DNA of 64,000 nucleotides from Akanthomyces muscarius (lineage: Eukaryota > Ascomycota > Sordariomycetes > Hypocreales > Cordycipitaceae). Both the position numbers and the translations under genes were made by a program. The notes under the pieces are model-generated. The model had not been told where the DNA came from. It was given only the letters and a program-made list of their open reading frames with translations, and did not search any database. The stretch is taken from NCBI RefSeq assembly GCF_028009165.1, contig NW_026611618.1, forward strand, positions 1,054,001-1,118,000, in the 5' to 3' direction. Below, piece by piece: positions 55,835 through 64,000 of the stretch (position 1 is the stretch's first letter; each line of letters begins with the position of its first letter).

Positions 55835-56383
55835 CACCACGGCAGGCCATTGGGTTGGACTGGCTCAGCCCCCCCGCCCCTGCTAGGCTGGCTGATGGGC
55901 GCAAATGGGGGGCCTTTAGTGGGATGGGCCAGCGAGCTTCCAGGTGGCTTTTGCGGCGTGCAGTCGCTGACAGACACACACACCTTGACACAACCGCAAA
56001 CTCGCCGTGCACAGCTCTGATGGCGCCGGCGCGCCAGCGCAACGGTGCATTAGCAGACAGGTGCCCTGTAATAGCCTGCAGCCCAGGTGCCAGGCTAGGG
56101 CCCACTGCCTCTCCCTCCTCCCCACCCGCACCTCGCCAGGGCCAGACAGCAGCCTGGACTCCACTGTGGCCTGGCTTTCTTCCTGCCTTGGCCGCCGCTG
56201 TGTGCGCTGGCCGGTTCCAGTGGTTTGTGCCGCAGCGGACACGGTGCGCTGCAACACTGCCGTCTCAGGCCATCAAAGCTCGAGGCGTCCGTAATAGCGC
56301 TCGCTAGGTACCTACATCACTGGCCCTGCTGCGAAAGGCCTGCCGCCGCCCAGATCAATCTATTCCATCCTGCCCGCTCCACC

Positions 56384-57022
56384 ACGCACACCCATCATCT
56401 ATCTACCTCGCACCCCCATCCCTCCCTTCTCTTCCACCTACACCCGGCGACCTCTCCCCTCCTACATCCTTCTCCTCTTCTTCACGACTGCTCGCTCTTT
56501 CTCTTCCTCTCCCACCTGGCCAAAGTTTCCGCTTTTTCAAACTCTCGACTTTAATTCTACACGACGATTTTGACAACTCTCGACGACACCAAAAACACGT
56601 ACCACCTCGCCGCTTGCACGCTTGCTACTAGAACTCAACCACTTTGGCGCTGACGCCAAACGCCCCTGACACGTAAAAACCCACACGCATCACTGCCTAC
56701 ATCCACGGCCTCAAACTACACGTCGGCTCCCTGCCCGGAAAAGAAAAGCGCCCAGAGTTCTTCTGTACGCGCCCCACAACTATACAATACCACCTTGGGT
56801 AAGCACGCCTCGTCCTTTTCTATCCTGTTTCTTTTTCACTTTCCTTTCCGTTGTTCGTTACTTGCTGCCTGCTTCGCGTCATCGATGCCCGGTTCGGCTT
56901 ATCGTGAATGCCACAATCGCGTTTGACCGCTAACGCTTCAACCCGTCACCAACAGCTCCCACACACCGCGTTTGCTTCCCGCGCTTCACGTCCACGATCC
57001 CTAGCTTCTCGACCTGGCCGCC
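56384..57022 (+). promoter_or_regulatory. CT-rich promoter/leader of the forkhead gene with a 5'-UTR intron
   Basis: A strong C/T tract (56384-56560) precedes the gene. A likely leader intron runs 56799-56955: donor GTAAGC, branch GCTAAC and acceptor CAACAG, ending 67 bases before the ATG. The intron boundaries are consensus; the transcription start is unknown. Confidence 0.5.
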
Positions 57023-59266
57023 ATGGCCAAGTCGACGCGTTATTTCGGCCAAAACGAGCCCCTCCAAATCTTCCAGGATGACATGTTCGAAAACTCGCGT
57101 CCAATGACGAGCCATGCCCCGATGCCCTCCATCACTCGTCCGCCACGCCGGCCCTTGAGTGCTTCTAGCTCCAACGTCATTCTCGACCCGCCCTCCTCGG
57201 GTTTCTCTGGCTACTCGCCCTACAAGACGAAATCTTCATCGCCTCGCTCTCCTCTCAAGTCCTCTCAAGGCCCCAGACTCAACATGGTGTCCATGGCCCC
57301 TCCCATGGCCAAGAGCAACACCACCGACAACCTCCAGAAGAAGCCACAGCTCTCCAAGTTCAAGACCGGCCCCCAAAAACCAACCTTTGAACTCAATTTT
57401 GGCAAGGAAAATATCCAGCCACAAATCTTCCCGGCTCCCGGCGCCATTAATTTCTCAATGGAGAACTACTACCACCAGAAGCCCAACGCCAATGGCAAGC
57501 GCGGCCTCATGGACGCCGCCCCGATTCGAGACGCCCGCGCCAAGAGGCCCAAGTCCGAGGACAATGCCCTGCCGCCTCACGACTCTTTCCCTCCCATCTC
57601 GGACGATGGCACGAAACCTCCCCACAGCTACGCTCAGCTCATTGGCATGGCAATCCTTCGGTCCCCCATGCGTCGCCTCACCCTCGCCCAAATTTACAAG
57701 TGGATCAGCGACAACTACTCCTTCTACAACCCCAACGATGCCGGCTGGCAAAACAGCATCCGTCACAACCTGAGCTTGCACAAGAACTTTATCAAGATTG
57801 AGCGACCCAAGGACGACCCCGGCAAGGGCAACTACTGGGGCATTGAGCCCGGCACCGAGCACCAGTTCCTCAAGGAGAAGCCCCCACGAAAGTCGGCTCC
57901 TTCTGCAGAGAACCTACCCGTCATGTCAACGCGTCTGGAACCCTCGATACGCTCCAATCCCTACATGAACCTCTCCGAGCCTACTCTGCCGCCTCAAGGC
58001 TCTCGTCGCCAGCCTGCCCTTCCGCCACTGCCTACCTCGCAGGCCAACATGTCGATGCCCGCCGAGATTTCCTCCGACGCCACCATTCCCGTCTCGGACC
58101 CGGCTGCTCCCGAGGACGGTGCCGACCGCCACGACAACGATCAGTCTCACGACGCCATGTATTCGCCTCTGCCCGCCACCATGCACTCATCGCCACCTGT
58201 GCCTCGACACGGAGAGAGAAGGGGCACGCCGCCTCCCATGGCAGGCCAGCCCGCTTCGTCCATTTCTCGCTCCCACAAGCGCAAGTTTGCCTCGATGGAC
58301 GACAGTGGCTACATTTCTTCGCTCGAATCTTCTGCCATGCGTCCGAATCAAAAGGCTATGCTCCTGACCTCGGAAGCGGATCGTCCCATCATCAGGCCTG
58401 GTCGCGCTGAGGAAGAAATTGTCCGTCTGCGGTCTTCGCCCTTTAGCCCAACCAAATCTCGCTCTCTGTCCTTCTACGGCCCCGTTTCCTCCTCTCCCCT
58501 TAGACAGGCCCGCGAGAGCCAAGCTCTAATGCCTTTCACGCCCATCGTCAAGATGAAGCCTCCTGCACGCCCTCCTCCCTCCGTCTCGCCCAACACCAAC
58601 CTGCGTATCCACCGCGACAAGGTCCGCCACATGCTCAACTCTCCCCTCCGTCGCGTTACTGGCGCCGCAGAGGAGGCGCTGCCCTGGAGCCCGGCTTTCA
58701 ACCTCGACGAGACTCTTTACGCCTTCGATGAACTCCCTACTAACGTCCCCGATTTTGACATCTTCCAAGACCTTGCTGGTCTGGATGAAAACACTTTTCC
58801 CGTCATTGGCTCCGTGGACTCGGGCTCGCCTGTCAAGCGATCTGCCAAGCGCGCCCGTCTCGATCGATCTGTTTCGTCGTCTGGTATTGACCAGCTGACG
58901 GGGTCGATCAAGAAGTCCATTACTTCTGCTCCGCTGCTCCGTGTTCCCGAGCACTCGCCTCTGCGCTTCCTTGACACTCCGAGCAAGGCCTTTGAAGGGC
59001 TTAGCTCTCCGTCCAAGATGCTGCAGCAGTCCCCCACGCGTGCCTCGCCAAGCAAGTTTTCCGCTGCTATGCTGGAAATGTCTGCCGATGATACGTGGCC
59101 GCCGCTGGCCATGGACCCCAGCGATTTTGCCTCGGGCAATGAGAACATTGAGTTTGGCGGCCTTGATATACTTCAGGGCTTCCAAAAGATTGGCTCGGGC
59201 TCTCAACAGCCCAAGCCGACTCGCCCTACCAAGACCTTGGGACGCAGCTACTCGACGGCGTTTTGA
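57023..59266 (+). CDS. Forkhead (winged-helix) transcription factor, Hcm1/Sep1-like
   Basis: A single coding exon of 747 aa; GCCATGGCC is an excellent start context. The forkhead domain spans residues 198 to about 282: KPPHSYAQLI, LTLAQIYKWI, NSIRHNLSLHKNF and GKGNYWGIEP match the family signature. No FHA domain is seen, which separates it from Fkh1/Fkh2 and favours the Hcm1/Sep1 group that drives S-phase and cell-separation genes. The N-terminal 190 residues are disordered with NFGKENIQPQIF, a KEN-box-like motif that could direct cell-cycle degradation. The C-terminal half is Ser/Pro-rich with many SP or TP sites, likely CDK targets. It acts in the nucleus. A 5'-UTR intron is likely. The family is certain; the subgroup is inferred. 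Confidence 0.93.
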   Translation: MAKSTRYFGQNEPLQIFQDDMFENSRPMTSHAPMPSITRPPRRPLSASSSNVILDPPSSGFSGYSPYKTKSSSPRSPLKSSQGPRLNMVSMAPPMAKSNTTDNLQKKPQLSKFKTGPQKPTFELNFGKENIQPQIFPAPGAINFSMENYYHQKPNANGKRGLMDAAPIRDARAKRPKSEDNALPPHDSFPPISDDGTKPPHSYAQLIGMAILRSPMRRLTLAQIYKWISDNYSFYNPNDAGWQNSIRHNLSLHKNFIKIERPKDDPGKGNYWGIEPGTEHQFLKEKPPRKSAPSAENLPVMSTRLEPSIRSNPYMNLSEPTLPPQGSRRQPALPPLPTSQANMSMPAEISSDATIPVSDPAAPEDGADRHDNDQSHDAMYSPLPATMHSSPPVPRHGERRGTPPPMAGQPASSISRSHKRKFASMDDSGYISSLESSAMRPNQKAMLLTSEADRPIIRPGRAEEEIVRLRSSPFSPTKSRSLSFYGPVSSSPLRQARESQALMPFTPIVKMKPPARPPPSVSPNTNLRIHRDKVRHMLNSPLRRVTGAAEEALPWSPAFNLDETLYAFDELPTNVPDFDIFQDLAGLDENTFPVIGSVDSGSPVKRSAKRARLDRSVSSSGIDQLTGSIKKSITSAPLLRVPEHSPLRFLDTPSKAFEGLSSPSKMLQQSPTRASPSKFSAAMLEMSADDTWPPLAMDPSDFASGNENIEFGGLDILQGFQKIGSGSQQPKPTRPTKTLGRSYSTAF

Positions 59267-59926
59267 CGTGGGCCTTGAGGAGCCTTGTAATGATGATGAT
59301 GTTATGATACGCGCTGCAGCACCTGCAGTGATGGCTGGTACAAATTAGAGCAGAGGATCCAGGCGATTCTGGCAACCCACTTATAGGCCTCACGGCCGCC
59401 TTTTGCTTTTTTTCTTTATACTTGGTGTTTTTTTTTTCTTTGGCAAATGGCGATGGCACGTTTTGATTTTGAAAAGAATATTTGCTATGGAGAATTTGCT
59501 TTCATCAGGACGAATTATCTGAGGGGCGCTTGGTCTATCGGCGTTGCTTTACTCTACTTTTGGTTTTTGGCTGCCTTGACTTTGGTTAACTAATGTCTTT
59601 TTTTTTGTTTGCTCTCTTCAGCACTGTATTCTTTTCTGTCTGCGCTTTTTTGGGATGCTCATGTTTTGAGGACTGTACGGATGGCACAGGGAAACAGAAA
59701 CGGAATAGGGATAGGACTTTGATTAGTTTGATTATTAGCCGGCTCAAGGCCAAGAATGAATCCGACATTATTATTGTTACTTGAATAGCTGTCTTGCAAT
59801 GTGAAAATGAATCATTGTATATTGAAAGGGTATCTATCTAGTGACATGGTGTCTATATGTGCTCCAAACGCCAAAGTATGCATAAAATCTAATCACAAAG
59901 AAGAAGGCTGTTGATCAAGGGAAAGG
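59267..59926. other. Convergent intergenic region between the forkhead gene and atg101
   Basis: T-rich on the + strand; it holds both 3' UTRs. No gene supported. Confidence 0.5.
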
Positions 59927-60734
59927 CTAATAGATGCGCATCCGCGCCGCCCAGCCTGTGCTCTCCTTTTGCTCGATGCTTATCTTGCAGGGAAACGGGT
60001 TGCCGCCCTGGGTGGTGATGGGCGGGATGTGGTCCTTGTGGGTGTTGGCAAAGGTGACGATTTTCATGGCGGTGGTGAGGAGGGTCTGCTCCATGGCTCT
60101 GCGGACTTTGGCGCGTTCTATGAATGTTGTTAGCTTCTTCTTCTTCTTCTTCTCCTTCTTCTTCTTCTCCTTCTTCTTCTTCTCCTTCTTCTTCTATTTC
60201 TGAAGGGATGTTATGCGCGCGCTGTTTTTTCATGTTGCACAAGGACTCACCAGACTCTGTCCTCGGCTCCGCGACCGTCACCTTGACCGTCCAGCACTCC
60301 CAGCACACCTCCTCGTCGCCGCGCGACAGCCACGCCTTGCGGCGTCTCTTCTCAAAGAAGCGCACGGAGATTTGCCCCCTCGCGCCGCTGGCCGAGGAGC
60401 TCGTGACGGCCGTGGCCGCCCCCCCGGCCGCGCTGTACTGCTGCCGGGCCGTCGCCGTCTGGGAGGAGGTGTTGGAGGAGCGCTCGGCCTCGAGCTGGCG
60501 CTCGAGGGCGGCGGCGCGCTGCTCAATCATGGTGGCGAGCTCGTCGTCGTCGACGTAGGGCAGGGTGAGGTCGAGGACGTCGCGCGTCGAGGGGTGGACC
60601 GAGGGGAAGAAGCGGTTGAAGAAGATGGTGTGCAGGATGGCGCGGACAATGTCGCGCACGGAGCGGGGGTCGGCGAAGACGTCGAGGATGAACTCGGGCG
60701 GGTCGACGGCGGCGGTGGAAGTGGTGGTGTCCAT
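59927..60734 (-). CDS. atg101: Autophagy-related protein Atg101
   Basis: Two exons, 60734-60251 and 60117-59927, give 224 aa, the family's usual length (about 218). The start GCCATGGACA is strong. Typical features are FILDVFADPRSVRDIVRAIL near the N-terminus, HTIFFNRFFPSVHP, FEKRRRKAWLSRGDEEVCWECW and the C-terminal MKIVTFANTHKDHIPPI and NPFPCKIS. Atg101 is a HORMA-fold protein that stabilises Atg13 in the Atg1/ULK1 complex at the start of autophagy. It is present in fission yeast and filamentous fungi but missing from budding yeast, which has Atg29 and Atg31 instead. The residues after position 95 include a family-atypical Ser/Ala-rich loop. The 133-nt intron contains a GAA/TTC microsatellite beside its branch point. 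Confidence 0.94.
60134..60195 (+). repeat. TTC-rich microsatellite inside the atg101 intron
   Basis: About 60 bp of CTTCTT repeats with regular CTCC interruptions. On the gene's sense strand it is a GAA-rich tract lying just upstream of the GCTAAC branch point. Confidence 0.85.
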
Positions 60735-60896
60735 GGCTGGGGTTGGCGGACGATGTTGTGTTGGCGGTTGGAGGAAGGAAACGGGCGAGAGCGGAGGAAG
60801 AGGAGGGGAACGGGCAGGGTGAAGCGCGCCGGTTCGGTAGTAGTGGCGGCGATTGAAAGGCGTTGCTGGATCGAAAAACGGTGGGTTGCTTATGCT

Positions 60897-60916
60897 GGGG
60901 GGGGGGGGGGGGGGGG
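60897..60916 (+). repeat. 20-bp poly(G) tract upstream of atg101
   Basis: An uninterrupted G20 on the + strand, poly(C) on the atg101 sense strand, within the likely atg101 promoter or leader. Confidence 0.85.
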
Positions 60917-63008
60917 TCGCGGGTATTTGCCGTCTATAAAGGCATGAAGTGGTGTTTGATTTGAGAGGAGGGGATGTGGATCGTAAACGAGGAAGGAGGA
61001 TTGGGGAGAGGAGGAGGGATGCGCAGAATGGCAATGAGGGAATGAGGTGCAGATGATTAGAGTCAGCTGCTCCCACGGGGCGACGGCGGCGGGAGCGCTC
61101 AGGACGTCACTGTGCGGGGGATGGGCAAAAGCTGTGGTGGGGTTCCATCAGCCCACTGCGCGGCCCTGTAAACTCGTAGAGGGTTTTTGGCTTTTAGGGG
61201 GCTGCTGATTGGTGGAAAGCTTATCTGGATCGATGATACGACGGGGTTCAAGTGAGTGAGCGGCTGCAGCAAAACAAATCAAGCAAAATTCGAGAGCATT
61301 TGTTGCACGGCATGGTCGTCACAATATTTTGCAATTGCTGTGCGGCGGAAATACCTACTGGGTGTGCGTTGTACGTGTTGGGCCGGGCGACGGAACGGGT
61401 GGTCGGTCGGCTTGGTGATGGAGGGCAACACAGAGAGGGGTCGCGCAGAGATGGGAGCCAAGGTTTAACTACGGTGAAATGCATCTCGTCGTAGTATCAG
61501 ATGGAAGAGCAGAGACAAAGGCAATAAACATGTATACAAATATATACTAGAATATTTCGCCATATACTTATTCGTATCCTGGCAGGCGGCAGGCTCATTG
61601 TGCGCCTAGGCCACAAGCTCTGAACATCGGCTCAAGACAGGTGGACAGACTACTTGCTAGAGACGACGTATTGGTATAGCATTTCTTGTCATTTTTTTTT
61701 TGGCTTAAGCCGAAAATGTAAACACACAGCATGCTGTTTCTCCCCGCATATATTGTTGACATTTATTCCCCTGGTATTAGACATGGACACAACGGAGGTG
61801 AAAGGACAAATAAAGTCCGGCCCCGGGGACTGATATGCGGGCACACCACAGACGCTCAACCAACCTCCCAGCAACATGCCCATGCAGCCTTCATATATAT
61901 ACCTCTGCCTGGTCGCTACCAAACGGTAGACGTAGCGTGCCGGTGCGCTGCACCTACGGGCTAGACTGAAGCAAGTGCTGTCTGTGGCGACGGCAAGATG
62001 CTTGAATTAGGGGACAACTGGCGGGAATGCGAGGCCCTTTGAAGATGATTTAAGAGACATGCAATGAAAAAAATAAAGGAGACTGGGTGATCTGCAGCAG
62101 AAACGGACCGGAGCATATCCAGCGATTGTGTCCTGGCTCTAGATGGCCGTGTGTTGGGATGGATGCTCGCAGGACACACATCTTCTTCACTACTGCCACG
62201 CACCGCTATCGAAACACCCATCAACTCGTTCATGGCTCTTGTAAATCTTTCTCTTCTGCTTCTTCTTTTTCTGTGGCTCATGTTGCTTTCCGTCGTATCT
62301 GTTCACTTTGCTCACGGACTCTACTTGGATCAGATGCTGCTGGCTGGACGATGGCATTCACTTGCCAGCTTGGCGGCATTCTTCAACACTGAGTTTTCGT
62401 ATCAAGGCCAAATTGGCGTTACATAACGCAGCAAGCGCCTGGATATTCTCCATCGACATTCACGTCGAAACACGCATCGAGCAGCAACTGTCGAGCACAT
62501 GTTGTAGTTCATGTCAACGGCCGAATCGAGTTAGCGTGCAAAGCTCCCAGATTCCGGGGCATGTGGCGCAGGGCGTGGCAAGGCACTATAGAAAAGGTAC
62601 ATGTGTCTTGGTGGCAGCTGCGGCAAAACCCATGTACCCCGGCCACAGCTAAGCTCGGCTGTCTTGCCTCCGCTTGGCTGGTTCTGTTCGCTTTCGGGGG
62701 ACCGAGGCCTCGGCTCGCGCGTCGCCAAAACTGAACCGCCCAGCCCTTCCAGTAGGTAGTTTGGCGTGGTGCAGCGCTGTCTCGTCGCGCCCTAGGCCAC
62801 CTTTTTGTGCCCAAACTTCAGATGACGATAGCTTGACGGCACCTCTCCATCCTCAACACGTGCGCAATTCAAACATTGCCGCCTCCCTTTCGACCTCGAC
62901 TCGCGCGTGAATTCCCCCCCTCTTCACTTCCTGCGCAAAGCCACAGCCCGGCGCGCACGCATCCAATTCACCCCCCCGTCATAGGCTTCGACACGGCCCG
63001 ACTCCTCC

Positions 63009-63041
63009 ATGACGGCGATCGGCACAACTCTGTCCATCTGA
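63009..63041 (+). promoter_or_regulatory. Candidate upstream ORF in the pex3 leader
   Basis: An ATG-started ten-codon frame ending in TGA, 62 bases before the pex3 start. It matters only if transcription starts upstream of it. Confidence 0.35.
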
Positions 63042-63103
63042 GCTCTCCGCACACGCCCTCCCATCGCCGGAGCTCAACCCTCAACACACATACCAGCAAC
63101 ACC

Positions 63104-64000
63104 ATGATTTCCTCTGTACGGGGATGGTTCCGTCGGAACCGCACGCCGGTTGCCATTGGCGTCGGCATCGTCGGCGCCGGCTACGTCGTGAGCCAATATG
63201 TCATGTCCAAGATATCCGACGCGCGCGAGCGCATGACGAGCGAGCGCATCTCCAAAGAAAAGTGAGCATCTCCTTGAACAAGAGCCAAAGTACGCCATGA
63301 CCCGTAAATCAACCTCTGACACCCTGTAGCCTGCGTCGGCGCTTTGAACAAAACCAAGAAGACTGCACCTTTACCGTCCTCGCCCTCCTCCCCACCGCCA
63401 CCACAAACGTCCTCGCCGAGATGAACACGGAGCAAATCACCTACGAGATCCAGCAGGCCAAGGCCGCCAAGGTCGTCAAGGCCAACCCGGCCGATGCCGC
63501 GCCCACGCCGCCCAGCATCGCCGACACCGCCCTGACCGAGGACGACAGCAAGAGCTCCATCGTGAGCGAGAGCGGCGTCCACGCCAGCCAGGCATCTCTT
63601 CCCCAGCTCACGTCTGTCCCCGAGGATGCCGCGCAGGATGGTGCCCCGGCCCGACCCCGTCGCTCCAAGCGACAGCTCTGGGACGACTTGATCATCAGCT
63701 GTATGTACACCTTGACCAGCGCCATCTGCCCCTCGCTGATCTGCTAACACGTCGCCAGCCGTCACCCGTGCCTTTACGCTCATCTACACTCTTGCCCTGC
63801 TTACGATGCTCACACGCGTGCAGCTCAATCTTCTTGGCCGCCGAAGCTATCTCTCCAGCGTCGTCGCGCTGGCCACCGGCACCCAGTCCGCCACCATCAG
63901 CCTCGAGAACAACGACGACGACAACACCGACCAAGCCTACGGCAGTGATTTCGACACGAACCGCAAGTATCTCACCTTCAGCTGGTGGCTGCTCAACAAG
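63104..64000 (+). CDS. pex3: Peroxisomal biogenesis factor 3 (Pex3), 3' truncated
   Basis: Three exons are visible: 63104-63261, 63330-63700 and 63759 to the window end, with consistent phases (donors GTGAGC and GTATGT; acceptors TAG and CAG). The gene continues past 64000. The protein starts MISSVRGWFRRNRTPVAIG, a short basic N-terminus followed by a membrane segment (about 14-33) as in all Pex3. LRRRFEQNQEDCTFTVLALLP is the conserved first cytosolic helix. LWDDLI, then TRAFTLIYTLALLTMLTRVQLNLLGRRSYL, is equally diagnostic. Pex3 sits in the peroxisomal or ER membrane and docks Pex19 to insert peroxisomal membrane proteins. A low-complexity Ala/Ser/Asp insert (about 95-160) is typical of filamentous fungi. 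The start ACCATGATT has a good context. Confidence 0.95.

Larger units (their letters stand above)
51964..57022. other. Gene-poor 5-kb region between tRNA-Val and the forkhead gene
   Basis: I find no supported protein gene. The region carries the downstream copy of the tRNA-flanking repeat, long homopolymers (A48 at 53476, G14 at 53829, A18 at 53921), a CATC tetranucleotide run (54870-54889), a CAGGC run (55815-55834) and, at the right end, the CT-rich promoter and 5' leader of the forkhead gene. Longer open frames (54491-55006 minus, 55726-56307 plus) are GC-biased and show no recognisable protein features. Confidence 0.45.
60735..63103. promoter_or_regulatory. Divergent promoter region between atg101 and pex3
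   Basis: 2.4 kb between divergent genes. It contains a run of 20 G (60897-60916) about 165 bp upstream of the atg101 ATG. Near pex3 the DNA is C-rich and carries a ten-codon upstream ORF (63009-63041) ending 62 bases before the pex3 ATG. No other gene is supported. Confidence 0.45.

Noticed and set aside
60213..60947. 244-codon + strand frame opposite atg101
   Set aside because: Gly/Arg/Val composition from antisense GC-rich DNA, and it includes the poly(G) run as poly-Gly. Atg101 is the real gene.
1..64000. Chromatin and transcription gene cluster as a new system
   Set aside because: Rco1, SNF5/Sfh1, Pds5, Ceg1, Ctr9 and the forkhead gene are conserved single-copy genes on both strands with ordinary intergenic gaps. 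No shared promoter pattern or mobile boundary is seen, so chance adjacency is the simplest reading.

Overview
The window is a piece of nuclear chromosome from a filamentous ascomycete. The evidence is short introns (mostly 48-130 nt) with GTAAGT/GTACGT donors and CTAAC-type branch points, about one gene per 4 kb, a plain intronless tRNA gene, and best-recognised proteins of filamentous-fungal type (full-length Snx41, Atg101, a BimD/Spo76-type Pds5, a long Rco1). Sordariomycetes, perhaps Hypocreales, is my inference from protein style; no species is claimed.

I place 16 protein genes and one tRNA. Left part (1-21.5 kb): a PUF/RRM RNA-binding protein cut by the left edge (+), an Rco1-like double-PHD histone-deacetylase subunit (-, six exons), an EBP1/Cdb4-type M24-fold protein (-), a SNF5/Sfh1-family chromatin-remodelling subunit (+) and the cohesin regulator Pds5 (-). 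Middle (23.9-37.5 kb): a Ser/Thr-rich repeat protein with hydrophobic ends (+), mRNA guanylyltransferase Ceg1 (-), sorting nexin Snx41/Atg20 (-), a small unknown two-exon gene (-), the Paf1-complex TPR protein Ctr9 (+) and NADH-cytochrome b5 reductase Cbr1 (-). Right part (42.5-64 kb): a PH-like/leucine-rich-repeat protein (+), endocytic scaffold Pan1 (+), tRNA-Val(AAC) (+), a forkhead transcription factor (+), autophagy protein Atg101 (-) and peroxin Pex3 (+, cut by the right edge).

Exon chains were assembled by hand from splice consensus. Every complete spliced gene closes in frame, which is a strong internal check. Several genes act in chromatin and transcription (Rco1, SNF5/Sfh1, Pds5, Ctr9, Ceg1, forkhead) and several in membrane traffic or autophagy (Snx41, Atg101, Pan1, Pex3). 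They are separate housekeeping genes on both strands, and nothing suggests an operon-like or biosynthetic cluster.

Two 5-kb gene-poor stretches (37.5-42.6 and 52.0-57.0 kb) and a 2.4-kb gap at 21.5-23.9 kb hold only low-complexity tracts and short diverged repeats. The best leads for a second look are a 33-bp tandem duplication that copies the stop codon of the SNF5/Sfh1 gene, a diverged direct repeat flanking the tRNA, a three-copy degenerate repeat upstream of Pds5, and three in-frame stop-free introns. I did not find a convincing new multi-gene system.
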